This document shows, one piece after another, positions 8,598-16,592 of a DNA stretch of 64,000 nucleotides (position 1 is its first letter; the number at the start of each line of letters is the position of its first letter). The stretch is from CAZPXZ01 sp965219495. Lineage in GTDB: Bacteria > Pseudomonadota > Alphaproteobacteria > Rhodobacterales > CAZPXZ01. Location of the stretch: contig OZ244777.1 of NCBI GenBank assembly GCA_965219495.1, positions 3,224,001 through 3,288,000 on the forward strand. Reading direction: 5' to 3'. The notes under the pieces were generated by a model, which worked only from the letters and a program-made list of their open reading frames with translations, was not told the origin of the DNA and did not search any database. The position numbers were made by a program, and so were the translations under genes.

Positions 8598-9120
8598 CAG
8601 CCATCCTCCGGCTTGCCGTCGAGCGACCGGAAGGAGACAGGCTGGGGCGGCGCGCCCCGTTCCACGCGGGCGTTGCCGTGCAGGTCCAGCAACTTCGCAA
8701 CCCCCGCCGGCTTGCCGTCGTGGACGACCTGCAGGGGACGTTCGGGCGGAGCCAGGGGATCGTAGCGAAGCACGACGCGCTGCCCGCTGAGCACCGCATC
8801 GACCTCGTAGAGCCGGCCCTTGAGGCTCACGGTTCTGGCCTTGGTCACCAGCCGCTTCGCCTCGAACAGGAACAGATCCTCGAGATCGATCCCCGGTCCG
8901 GCGTGGCGGACGCGCTCGCAGCACCGGGCCCACTGCTCCTGCGGCGACCGGTTCTGCAGCCCGCGATGGGGCGCCTGGTGGTATTCTTCTTCCAGCCAGG
9001 TCCGGAAGCGCCGGTTCAACGTCTCCAGGCTGTGCAGATCCCGCTCCTCCAGCAAGGGCAGAAGCCCACCGGACGCGGTACGAAAAAATCGCTCGATCTT
9101 CCCCTTGTCTTCGGTTGCCG
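8597..9120 (-). pseudogene. DDE transposase/integrase, C-terminal part
   Basis: About 175 residues of an rve-type transposase. It starts at DKGKIERFFRT, the conserved segment holding the last catalytic Glu, and continues through LNRRFRTWLEEEYHQAPHRG and SPQEQWARC into a Mu-transposase-like beta-barrel around LKGRLYEVDAVLSGQRVVLR. The first two catalytic Asp and the N-terminal DNA-binding region are missing. The frame reaches 9154, but homology ends about 9120, where the recombinase cassette begins. This copy cannot supply transposase. Confidence 0.85.
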
Positions 9121-9162
9121 AAAGCAAATTCATCCGCACTGTCGTCACCGCCACACGATCAT

Positions 9163-9417
9163 GTGGAAGTGACGCACCCGTTCCACCCGTGGTTGGGTCG
9201 CGTATTTCCTCTTCATTCCGGTTTGACGGTCGGCCGTGTTCCAGTGTTGCGCTGCATCGTGGACGGAGAAACGCTCCGTTGTTTGCCGGTCTCCTGGACG
9301 AACCACCGGCGAGTGGACGACTTCGAACGGATCTCGGCGGGTCGTTCGCTGTTTCGCCCGGATGATCTCGCGGCGCTCCGTGCCCTGGTTGACGGGCTGG
9401 GACATGATCAGGAATGA
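9163..9417 (+). CDS. DUF5372 family protein of a recombinase cassette
   Basis: An 84-residue protein matching the DUF5372 pattern: an opening VTHPFHPWLGRVF, a central RCIVDGETLRCLPVSWT and the closing ISAGRSLFRPDDLAALRALV. Function is unknown. I know the family from cassettes with an HTH protein and a serine recombinase, and those genes follow here. The start is GTG 9163 (GTG 9169 also possible); an upstream extension to 9115 is non-homologous. It lies just inside the break in the Toprim transposon, so it marks the left part of the incoming cassette. Confidence 0.75.
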   Translation: MEVTHPFHPWLGRVFPLHSGLTVGRVPVLRCIVDGETLRCLPVSWTNHRRVDDFERISAGRSLFRPDDLAALRALVDGLGHDQE

Positions 9418-9580
9418 GGGCGCGATATGATCACAGACTTTGCCGCAGCATCGGGGACTTTCTTGCTGGAAGAAATACAACCTCGTGTGGTTTCCGGATT
9501 TATTGTCGATCGATGGTTGCGAGGTGTACAGGTTGTGTGCTAATGGAGTACTTATATATGATCATAGAGAGGTGAAGAAC

Positions 9581-10036
9581 ATGACAGGCAGCAAGACACA
9601 ACGCCTGCGGCAATCAGGAACCCTCAACCCGAACCCGGAAAAGGTCGCCGACACGCTGTTCACCGGCAGCGAATTCTTCGATCCGCGCGACCTCCTCCAG
9701 GTCCGCTACGAGATGGTGCGCCGTGCCAGGGATGCGTCCCTGCGGGAGACCGCCGAACGTTTCGGCGCCTCGGTGCCCACCTGCGTGCGCGCCAACAGGG
9801 CCTTCCGCGAGGGTGGCCTGCAGGCTCTCATTCCCCGGCGCCGGGGGCCGCGCGGCGCCCGCAAGATCACTCCCGAGATCCTCGCCTTCGTCGAGGACCT
9901 CAGGAGCCGCCACGGGCCGGTCGGCAGCCGCAAGCTGGTCCCCCTGATCGCCGGGCGGTTCGGCGTCACCGTGCATCCGCGCGGCCTGGACAAGGCTCTC
10001 GCGCGGGCTAAAAAAAACCCTGCCGGCCGGCCATGA
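9581..10036 (+). CDS. Helix-turn-helix protein of a recombinase cassette
   Basis: A 151-residue protein. Two HTH-like units are visible: RRARDASLRETAERFGAS followed by VPTCVRANRAFREGGLQAL, then PRGARKITPEILAFVEDLR with a second unit VGSRKLVPLIAGRFGVTV. The pattern matches transposase-type HTH domains without a catalytic domain, so a DNA-binding partner of the recombinase is likely. The start is ATG 9581, preceded by AGAGGTG. A longer frame from 9440 has no family-like sequence. It overlaps the next gene by ATGA (10033-10036). Confidence 0.75.
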   Translation: MTGSKTQRLRQSGTLNPNPEKVADTLFTGSEFFDPRDLLQVRYEMVRRARDASLRETAERFGASVPTCVRANRAFREGGLQALIPRRRGPRGARKITPEILAFVEDLRSRHGPVGSRKLVPLIAGRFGVTVHPRGLDKALARAKKNPAGRP

Positions 10037-10302
10037 CCGCGTGCTTCGACGCCGGCGGCCTCGCGCGCTACTGCCGTTGGCGCCGGCAGTGGCGCGCGGG
10101 CGTCGACAGCCAGGCCATCGCAATCCTCCGTCATCACGGCATGGCGCGGGCCCTGCACCTCACCGCCGGCCTGCCGCCGCCGGAACCGTCATCCGACGCG
10201 CCGCCAGCGCTGAACCTGGCTCCCGTCCTGCAGGAGGCCGCCGCCCTGGTCCGGGACCTGCTTGCGCGGGAATGCCCTTTGGAAGGAACCTGTCATGTCT
10301 GA
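10033..10302 (+). CDS. Small cassette protein of unknown function
   Basis: An 89-residue protein I do not recognise. It sits between the HTH gene and the serine recombinase and overlaps both (ATGA at 10033, and its stop lies inside the recombinase start region), so it belongs to the same operon. The sequence is arginine- and alanine-rich with a helix AIAILRHHGMARALHL and a C-terminal helix LQEAAALVRDLLARE. No signal peptide or membrane span is seen. Confidence 0.6.
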   Translation: MTACFDAGGLARYCRWRRQWRAGVDSQAIAILRHHGMARALHLTAGLPPPEPSSDAPPALNLAPVLQEAAALVRDLLARECPLEGTCHV

Positions 10303-10750
10303 CGCCGCCATCCCGCACAAGATTGCCGAGCATCACCGCCTGCGCGAGGCCTGCCTGTACGTCCGCCAGTCCTCGCCGCACCAGGTCGCCAACCACACCG
10401 AGAGCACGCGTCGCCAGTACGGATTGCGACAGCGGGCGATGGCGCTCGGCTGGCCCGACGACCGCATCCGCACCATCGACGGAGATCAGGGCATGTCCGG
10501 CGAATACAGCGGCAACCGGAGCGGCTTTCGCGACCTCATGGCCCGTGTCGCCGCCGGCGAGGTGGGAATCGTGCTCAGTCTCGAGGTGTCGCGCTTGTGC
10601 CGAAACGGAGCGGACTGGCAACAACTCCTGCAGATCGCCGCCTTCAACGACACCCTGATCCTTGACGAGGCCGGCGTGTATGATCCCAACCACAGCAACG
10701 ATAAGCTTCTCTTGGGGTTCTTATGTCGGATCGGACATAAGAACCCTTGA
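10295..10750 (+). pseudogene. Serine recombinase, N-terminal resolvase domain, interrupted
   Basis: This encodes the resolvase catalytic domain: ACLYVRQSSPHQVANHTEST with the nucleophilic Ser, TIDGDQGMSGEYSGNRSGF, and VLSLEVSRLCRNGADWQQLL. It belongs to the large serine recombinases that move their own cassette. Homology stops after NDKLLLG near 10722, where a 13-base inverted repeat and a group II intron remnant begin. The recombinase-specific C-terminal domains are missing. The start ATG 10295 follows AAGGA. The protein is presumably inactive. Confidence 0.85.
10715..10746. repeat. Perfect 13-base inverted repeat at the recombinase break
   Basis: GGGTTCTTATGTC (10715-10727) and its exact complement (10734-10746) flank a 6-base loop. 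The hairpin sits exactly between the truncated recombinase and the 3' end of the group II intron remnant. Group II introns of the bacterial C class favour hairpin-containing targets, but here the hairpin would be on the 3' exon side, which is not their usual arrangement. Confidence 0.8.
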
Positions 10751-11268
10751 TCGGGATAGGGGGGCACTTCACAGTGCCACCCCTCCCACACCACCGGGCA
10801 TACGGGTCCGTACCACGGCGGTTCGACCGGATTAAGTGTTGACAGGAACAAAGAGTCGCGGGAGCCCGAGATCGTCGAAGTCGCGGTTTTTCAGCGCCTG
10901 CTGCACCGCATGGTGTCCGGCCATGCGCCACGTTCCCGTCGGTGAACCGGCGGCAACGGCGGCCCGAAATTGCGGGACGCCCCGGCGGCGCAGCTCCTGG
11001 AAGCGGTTGGGTCCGGTCCGCCACTGGCGCCAGAGATAGGCGCGCAGGCGGCGGCGTGTCCATGCTTCCGGGCTCGTGAGCACCCGGGGGGTCTGACAGA
11101 AGGCGAAGTAGCTGCGCCAACCGATCAGGTATGGCGTCAGGTCTTCGATCACCGTCGTCAGGCTTACCCCACGGGTTCGGCGTGTGAGGTCCCGGACCCG
11201 CGCCTTGAACGTCTTGAGGGCGCACGGCGCGATGCGCCGCTTACTCCCGTCGTTCGCGATGCGGAAGC
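10747..11268 (-). mobile_element. Group II intron remnant (3' part)
   Basis: On the minus strand the maturase C-terminus is followed by a structured tail. The complement of 10760-10830 reads GAACCGCCGTGGTACGGACC and continues CGTATGCCCGGTGGTGTG, a domain-V-like stem. After it comes a GC-rich hairpin around GGTGGCACTGTGAAGTGCC as domain VI. The intron ends near the inverted repeat at 10715-10746. Its 5' part, including domains I-III and most of the reverse transcriptase, is gone, removed exactly where the IS21 tip begins at 11269. Confidence 0.75.
10832..11268 (-). pseudogene. Group II intron reverse transcriptase/maturase, C-terminal fragment
   Basis: About 145 residues of an intron-encoded protein, from SKRRIAPCALKTFKARVRDL through the maturase (X) domain. 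The hallmarks TRRTRGVSLTTVIEDLTPYL, GWRSYFAFCQTP and RRRLRAYLWRQWRTG are present. The catalytic reverse-transcriptase domain with YADD is absent. The frame continues 13 bases into the IS21 tip, so truncation happened there. Confidence 0.88.
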
Positions 11269-11315
11269 TGTCAAACGACAACTATGATGGCCACCAGCGA
11301 CAACTATCATGCCGC

Positions 11316-12457
11316 ACATTTTCGGGGCGATTTGGCCGGCGTTTTTTCCGGTTCCCGGTGGGTTGGCGTTCTGTCGCCGGACGATCCCATTATTCGCGCA
11401 TGAAGTTTGCCGTGCCGGTTCCCTGAAGGGCGCGATGCGGGCAACTGTGCGCAACGCGTGTGTTTTTTCGCGGGGTCAGGATCCTGGTGTGGGTAATCTT
11501 ATTAGTTGATGGAACATTAGGACATTTCGGTCACGTTCATTAAGCTGGAGGGAACTTCTCCTCCAAGTAGAAAACGCAGGGGCATTGTGCGCCTGGATGC
11601 AGGGCAGTCACGCTGACAACCTGCTTCTTGAGGGCATTCGTGTGCAAGACTGCCCAGTAGCGCTTTTCCGCTTGCCGACTCCCCAGGCAGGCAAGAAACC
11701 GGAAACGGGAAACGTCACCGGAACGAACCCATTGAACAATGTGAATAGTAGTCCCTCATTTATCGTGAGCGCTCACATCCGGTGACGCCGATTGCCGGAG
11801 CGGCGCCCTGGTTTCGGCGTGTGGCGCCCTGCCTGCGGGGGTTGGCTTGTTCGCGGGCTGGCGGCTTGCTGCCTGGCCGGGTGGATGGATGAGGCGTAGC
11901 CGGGTTCACGGAACTCGTTGGCGCCGCTGCTTGGCGGGTGCTTCGGATGACCGCAATGTGGCGGCTTGCGGGGAGGCCGGCATGGCTGCCGGTCGGCAGC
12001 GGGGGCTGTGCCGGGTTTCAGCCTGCCCCCGGCAGGGGGTTGAGCTGGTGCGGGCCCGGTTCTCGCGTACGCCGGAGGGCCGGGTCATTTCCACCGGCGC
12101 GTTCGCGGCCTGATCATCCCGGGCGCGATGCGGGCGACATGCGCGGGCGTCGGTTCGGGTGGAAGTGGGGGCTGCTGCCAGGGGCGCCGATGGCGGCTCT
12201 GCCGCGGTTGGCATTTGCGTTCGCGGCTGGCCGGTGGTTGCCGGAGGCCGGGTTTGGTGGGCATGCGCCGGCGATGCGGTCTTCGGGGTGGTATAGGCAC
12301 GAGGCCGCGAACCGCATGAGGCAGCCGCAGGCTGTCCGCTTCCTCCTCCGATCGGCTTTGGCGCAGGGTCCTGCCCGGCGCTGCCGGGCGGGCGTGCGGC
12401 GTTGGTGCGGGGTCCTGCGGCTGCTGCGGCGCGGGGGTTTCGGCGGCGCGGTCGGGG
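11316..12457. other. Gene-free stretch inside the IS21 element
   Basis: About 1.1 kb with no frame resembling a protein. The right half (11780 onward) is very GC-rich with long uninterrupted but low-complexity frames on both strands. The left half is more AT-rich. It may be a remnant of another insertion or a degraded passenger region. Confidence 0.4.
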
Positions 12458-13240
12458 TTACCGCCGGGTTTGCTGTTTGGCCCGTTCCCGGGCGGCTTTC
12501 TGGCGGAAGCTCTCGGCGTTCAGTTCGAGAATATGGCCATGATGGACGAGGCGGTCGCAGGTGGCGGCGAGCATGGCGGCGTCCGGGAAGATGCCGGTCC
12601 ATTCCGAGAACGGCTGGTTGGCGGCGACGGCGAGGGAGCGCCGTTCGTAGCGCCGGGAGACCAGTTCGAACAGCACCGCGGTCTCGTTCTGGCTGCGCCG
12701 CACATAGGAGAAGTCGTCCAGGATCAGGAGATCGAACTTGTCGAGGCGCAGGAACAGGCGTTCGAGGTCGAGATCGGTCTGCGCCCGCTTGAGTTGCTCC
12801 AGCATGGAACTGGCGGGAGTGAACAGTACCCGCCGTCCGCTCCCGACCAGGGCGCGGCCGATGCCGCTGAGGAGATGGGTCTTGCCGCTGCCGGAGTTTC
12901 CGAAGGCCAGCAGGTTCTCGGCCCGGTCCAGCCACTCGGTGCTTTCGGCGAAGCCGCGGATGCGCGGCCGGGAAAGCCCGGGCAGCTGGCGGAAGTCGAA
13001 GTTCTCCAGGGTCTTTCCCGGCGGCAGCTTCGATTCCGCGAGGTAGCGCTTCAGCCGGCGCTGCTCGCGGTCCAGCAGTTCCTGTTCCGCCAGCCGGCCG
13101 AGGTATTGCGCCGGATGCCAGCCTTCCTCGATCGCCCGTTCGCCGATCGCCTGCCAGTGCGCGGCGAAGGCCGGCAGCCGCAGCGCCTGCAGCAGGCCGG
13201 GCAGCAGCGACAGATCCGTGGCCAGTTTCCGGTCGCTCAT
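12458..13240 (-). CDS. istB: IS21 helper ATPase IstB
   Basis: A 260-residue DnaC-like AAA+ ATPase, the normal length for IstB. Walker A is LAFGNSGSGKTHLLSGIG, Walker B is FDLLILDDFSYV, and SRRYERRSLAVAANQPFSEW is the typical IstB block. IstB forms oligomers on DNA and directs the IstA transposase to target sites. The start ATG 13240 overlaps the istA stop (ATGA). The gene is intact although its transposase carries a premature stop. A longer frame upstream is a shadow of istA. Confidence 0.92.
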   Translation of the reverse strand: MSDRKLATDLSLLPGLLQALRLPAFAAHWQAIGERAIEEGWHPAQYLGRLAEQELLDREQRRLKRYLAESKLPPGKTLENFDFRQLPGLSRPRIRGFAESTEWLDRAENLLAFGNSGSGKTHLLSGIGRALVGSGRRVLFTPASSMLEQLKRAQTDLDLERLFLRLDKFDLLILDDFSYVRRSQNETAVLFELVSRRYERRSLAVAANQPFSEWTGIFPDAAMLAATCDRLVHHGHILELNAESFRQKAARERAKQQTRR

Positions 13241-14736
13241 GGCGCCGCTCCCAGCAGTTCGTCGAGGCCAGCCACGCTGGGCGCCGCGACGGAGATGGCG
13301 GGGAGCGACGCGCTCCGCGGACGGAACTCTTCTTCCAGCGCCGCGAGGTCCGGCAACTCGCCTTCGTCCAGCCGCGCCTCCAGGCTCCGCGCCAGCGCGT
13401 CGACGCAGTTGCGCTCCACCGCCAGGCTCAGAATCCCCACCATGGTCCGGTCCGCTTCCCGCTCCGGGCGCCGCGCGGAAAGCGCCTCCCACACCCGGCG
13501 GTAGACCGCCCGCGGGAACAGGTCGTCCCGCGCCACCCAGCGGCGGAACGCACCCGGCTTCGCCCGCAGCGAAGACAGCACGTGCCGCAGGTTCACCCGG
13601 AACCGCTGCCCCGGTTCCGCCCACGGCAGCTCGCACACCCGCTTCGTGCCGAGATAGACCGCGTAGCCAAAGGCGGTCATCCGCACCCGTACCCGGTGCC
13701 CGATCAGCCGCGAGGGAACCGTGGTTTATTTCTTCCCCAGGTGCAGCATCGCGGTCCGCGGCACCCGCAGATCCACCTCCGTTCCCGCATCCAGGCAATC
13801 CCGCGGCAGCGCCGAAAGATGCGGTCGCTCCTCCGCAAGCCGCGCCGCAACCCGCCGGTTGCGGCGTTCCATCTCCCGGTCCACAAACGACCCGTACGCC
13901 GCGATGCTGGCGAAGTCCCGGCTGCCCCGCAGCCGCAATGCCTGGTCCAGGCGATCGCGGAAGTGCCCGTGACGCGCCTCGATCGAACCGTTCTCCTGCG
14001 GGCGCCCCGGGTTGATGCGCTCCGCCTCCATCCCGTACTGCCCGCAAAGCGCCTGATAGCGCGACGCCACGTCCTTCCGCGTTTCTCGCAAAACGTTCCG
14101 AAACGGTGCCGAAAGGCTGTCCGTCCGATGCCGCCGGCAACTCCCCCCAAGGCCCCGCAACGCCTTCTCCAGCCCGGCATGCAGCGCCGCAAAGCTCTCG
14201 CCCGAACCCGGAACCACCAGCGCCGACTGCCAGCCCGACCACGCCGCGCAGAAATGATGCAATATATGCGGGAACCGCGCCCCCCGGATCGTCACCTCCA
14301 AGCGGTTGCCGGAAAAGAAATCCGAACAGCACAACTCCCCCGGCGGCAGCTCGTGCTGCCGGAAAATCACCTCCCGGTCCGGTCCGTGTTCCGCCTTCCA
14401 CGCCCGCACCCGGCGCTCAAACGTCCGCTTCTGGCGATCGTCCGAAATCCACCCCTGATCGAGGGCATGCTCCCAAAGACTGTACGCCCGAAGCTCCGGA
14501 TCCTCCCGAAGCAAAGGCTCCACTTCCCGCTCCCAAACCCCCGCAAGCGGGTCCGCACGCGTCCGCCACCAGCGCTCCGGTCGTGCCGATCGCGCCACCC
14601 ATTCCCCGGAATCGACCCGCCGGCCCGTCCGTTCCGAAAACCCCGCAGCCGCACTCGCCTGGCGAACCGACTTGCCCTTTCCGCGCGAACCCATGAAAAT
14701 CTCCTCGTGTCTCTGGTTGATGTGCTTCCCGGGCAT
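13237..14736 (-). pseudogene. istA: IS21 transposase IstA with one in-frame stop codon
   Basis: A DDE transposase with an HTH start (SVRQASAAAGFSERTGRR), catalytic-core segments around LCCSDFFSGNRLEVTIRGAR and AERINPGRPQENGSIEARHG, and a C-terminal beta domain. The frame is open from ATG 14736 (AAGGAGAG upstream) to a TAA at 13726-13728, and continues in the same frame as TTVPSRLIGHRVRVRMTAFG to 13237. At that position related IstA proteins have a Tyr codon before TVPSRL, so a single-base change to TAA is the likely lesion. The truncated product lacks about 160 C-terminal residues. Confidence 0.88.
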
Positions 14737-14879
14737 CGGCCTCTCCTTGATAAGAAAAGCCAATACCTTGGCGCCGCGCCAGAGACACGCAACCCGGCAT
14801 AAAATCAAACCCGTGAAACCGCCGAATCAGCAATCAGCCACTGGCCAACACCATGCGGCATCGTAATTGTCGCGTTACA

Positions 14880-15333
14880 CTTCGTGGCCAATCAGGGGGC
14901 GGAACTGGCGATCGACTACGAGAAAGAGGACTTCGTTTCCGCCGTACTCGAATTTGCGAAGGGCGGCGCCGATGTCATCCTCGATTCGGTAGGTGGAGAG
15001 GTAACGCGGCAGAGCCTTCGCTGTCTCGCCCGAAAGGGACAACTCCTGATTGCCGGGTTTTCCGGCGGAGAGATCGCCCACATTCCGGCCAACCGGTTGC
15101 TGCTGCGCCGCGCGGTGGTCCGCGGAATTTACTGGAACCATGATCTCGACAGGAAGATGTTGGACCGATGCACTCGCGAACTCGTGGACCTTTGCGCGGC
15201 GGGAACGATCCGTCCGGTCGTGGATGATCGCTACGAATTCGACGATTTGCCGCTGGCGCTGGGACGATTGAAGTCGGGCGAGACGATCGGAAAGCTGGCG
15301 CTCAGGATGACTGGGGCCGGTTCCCCCGCATGA
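14880..15333 (+). pseudogene. NADPH:quinone oxidoreductase-like (MDR) C-terminal fragment
   Basis: About 150 residues of a zinc-independent medium-chain dehydrogenase/reductase. Present are the second half of the NADP-binding Rossmann fold (GAELAIDYEKEDFVSAVLEF, then GGADVILDSVGGEV), RKGQLLIAGFSGGEIAHIPA and the family C-terminus ALGRLKSGETIGKLALRM. The N-terminal catalytic half is missing, cut exactly at the IS21 right tip. Its stop overlaps the CoA-transferase start (ATGA at 15330), so the two genes once formed an operon. Confidence 0.88.
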
Positions 15334-16592
15334 GCAAGGGCCGATCGGTCGACATGCAGGATGTGCGCAATTCGAAAGGCCGGTTGCTGGAGGGAATTCG
15401 CGTTCTCGACCTGTCGCGCGTGATGTCCGGGCCGTTTTGCACGGCCATGCTGGCGGATCTCGGCGCTGAGGTGATCAAAGTGGAAATGCCGGGGCGCGGC
15501 GACGAAGGGCGGAATTTCGGCCCATTCCTGAAATGCGAGAGCGCGTACTTCATGCTGCTGAATCGCGGCAAGAAGGGGATCACCATTGATCTGAAATCGG
15601 AGCGCGGGCTTGAAATTCTCAAGGAACTGGTGTCTGCCGTGGATGTGCTGGTGGAAAATGTTCGTCCTGGCGTCGCGAACAGGCTCGGCATCGGCTATCC
15701 GGAACTGAGCCGGATTCATCCGGGTCTTGTCTACGCCAGCATTTCCGGATTTGGCCAGGATAGCCCGCTTGCCAATCGTCCGGCCTATGACCTGGTCATT
15801 CAGGCTATGAGCGGGCTGATGAGCGTCACCGGCCAGCGCGATGGGCCGCCGACGGCAGTCGGCGATTCGATCGCGGATGTATCCGCCGGGATGTTCGCAG
15901 CATGGGGAATTGCGGCGGCCTTGTTTGCGCGGGAGCGGACAGGCCGGGGCACGTACCTCGATATCGCCATGCTGGATTCGGTGTATGCGATGATGCTCAC
16001 CGTATTGAGCCTGCATCTTTATTCCGAACGCGCACCGGCGCGGGTCGGCAGCCGCCATCCGGTGACCTATCCGGTTGACCAGTTCGAAGCCGAAGACGGG
16101 CATGTTGTGCTCGTGGTGAGCTCAGACCGGGCATTTCAGAAATTCGCGGAAGCCATGGAACATCCGGAACTCGGTACGGACCAGCGGTTTTGCACCAACG
16201 CCGCCCGCAACGAAAACGAGGTCGAGCTCAAACGAATTATCGAGAACTGGACCCGGAATCGGCGGTCCGAAGAGATCGTCGAGGCAATGGACGCAGCTGG
16301 CATCCCCGCCGCAAGGGTCCTCTCCGTCGCCGAAATCGCGGAAAGCCCGCACATTGCCGCGCGCGGCATGACTTCCGGAGTTGAGCACGCGCGTTTCGGA
16401 ACCATACCCGCAGTCGGCCAGCCGGTGCAGATCCGGGGCTCGGTATTCCGTCCACAGGTCGCGGCGCCCGGGCTGGGGGAACACACGCGGGATATTCTTG
16501 CGTCGGTTCTGGGATACACCGATTCAGAGATTCAGGAACTCGTTGAGCGTAAGGTCATCCAAACCGGCAACCAATTTCAGGACGAGCGATGA
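15330..16592 (+). CDS. CaiB/BaiF family CoA-transferase
   Basis: A 420-residue class III CoA-transferase, which moves CoA between carboxylic acids. The N-terminal block LEGIRVLDLSRVMSGPFCTA, the LKSERGLEILKELVSAVDVL region and the likely catalytic Asp in PPTAVGDSIADV are all present. Length is normal. The substrate cannot be told. It overlaps the truncated oxidoreductase upstream and the urocanate hydratase downstream (start ATG 16589), so all three are co-transcribed. Loss of the operon's upstream part to the IS21 insertion may have changed its promoter. Confidence 0.92.
   Translation: MSKGRSVDMQDVRNSKGRLLEGIRVLDLSRVMSGPFCTAMLADLGAEVIKVEMPGRGDEGRNFGPFLKCESAYFMLLNRGKKGITIDLKSERGLEILKELVSAVDVLVENVRPGVANRLGIGYPELSRIHPGLVYASISGFGQDSPLANRPAYDLVIQAMSGLMSVTGQRDGPPTAVGDSIADVSAGMFAAWGIAAALFARERTGRGTYLDIAMLDSVYAMMLTVLSLHLYSERAPARVGSRHPVTYPVDQFEAEDGHVVLVVSSDRAFQKFAEAMEHPELGTDQRFCTNAARNENEVELKRIIENWTRNRRSEEIVEAMDAAGIPAARVLSVAEIAESPHIAARGMTSGVEHARFGTIPAVGQPVQIRGSVFRPQVAAPGLGEHTRDILASVLGYTDSEIQELVERKVIQTGNQFQDER

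Larger units (their letters stand above)
6702..9120 (-). mobile_element. Mu/Tn7-like transposon with a Toprim gene (transposase 5' part lost)
   Basis: A three-gene minus-strand operon: DDE transposase (C-terminal part only), ExeA/TniB-type AAA+ ATPase and DUF3991/Toprim protein, each overlapping the next by a few bases. The left tip is TGTTGTTTTTTGGA at 6702. The same tip, with about 90 bases of recognisable flank, recurs at 38157 in front of another decayed Toprim gene, which defines the element end independently. The right side is cut near 9120 by the serine-recombinase cassette. Transposase plus ATPase is the logic of Tn7, Tn5053 and Mu; a Toprim protein as third partner is not something I can match to a named element. 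Confidence 0.75.
11269..14879 (-). mobile_element. IS21-family element
   Basis: The left tip TGTCAAACGACAACTATGAT at 11269 and the right tip (complement TGTAACGCGACAATTACGAT, ending at 14879) are imperfect inverted repeats with the internal CGACAA repeats typical of IS21. Between them lie istA and istB on the minus strand. The left side carries about 1.2 kb of non-coding sequence, longer than usual, so the left tip may belong to a rearranged copy. No clear target duplication is seen. The left tip cuts the group II intron and the right tip cuts a quinone oxidoreductase gene. Confidence 0.75.

Noticed and set aside
12458..14401. A 647-codon frame that contains IstB
   Set aside because: Only the last 260 codons are IstB. 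The upstream part is glycine-rich and lies over istA in another frame, so it is not a fusion protein.
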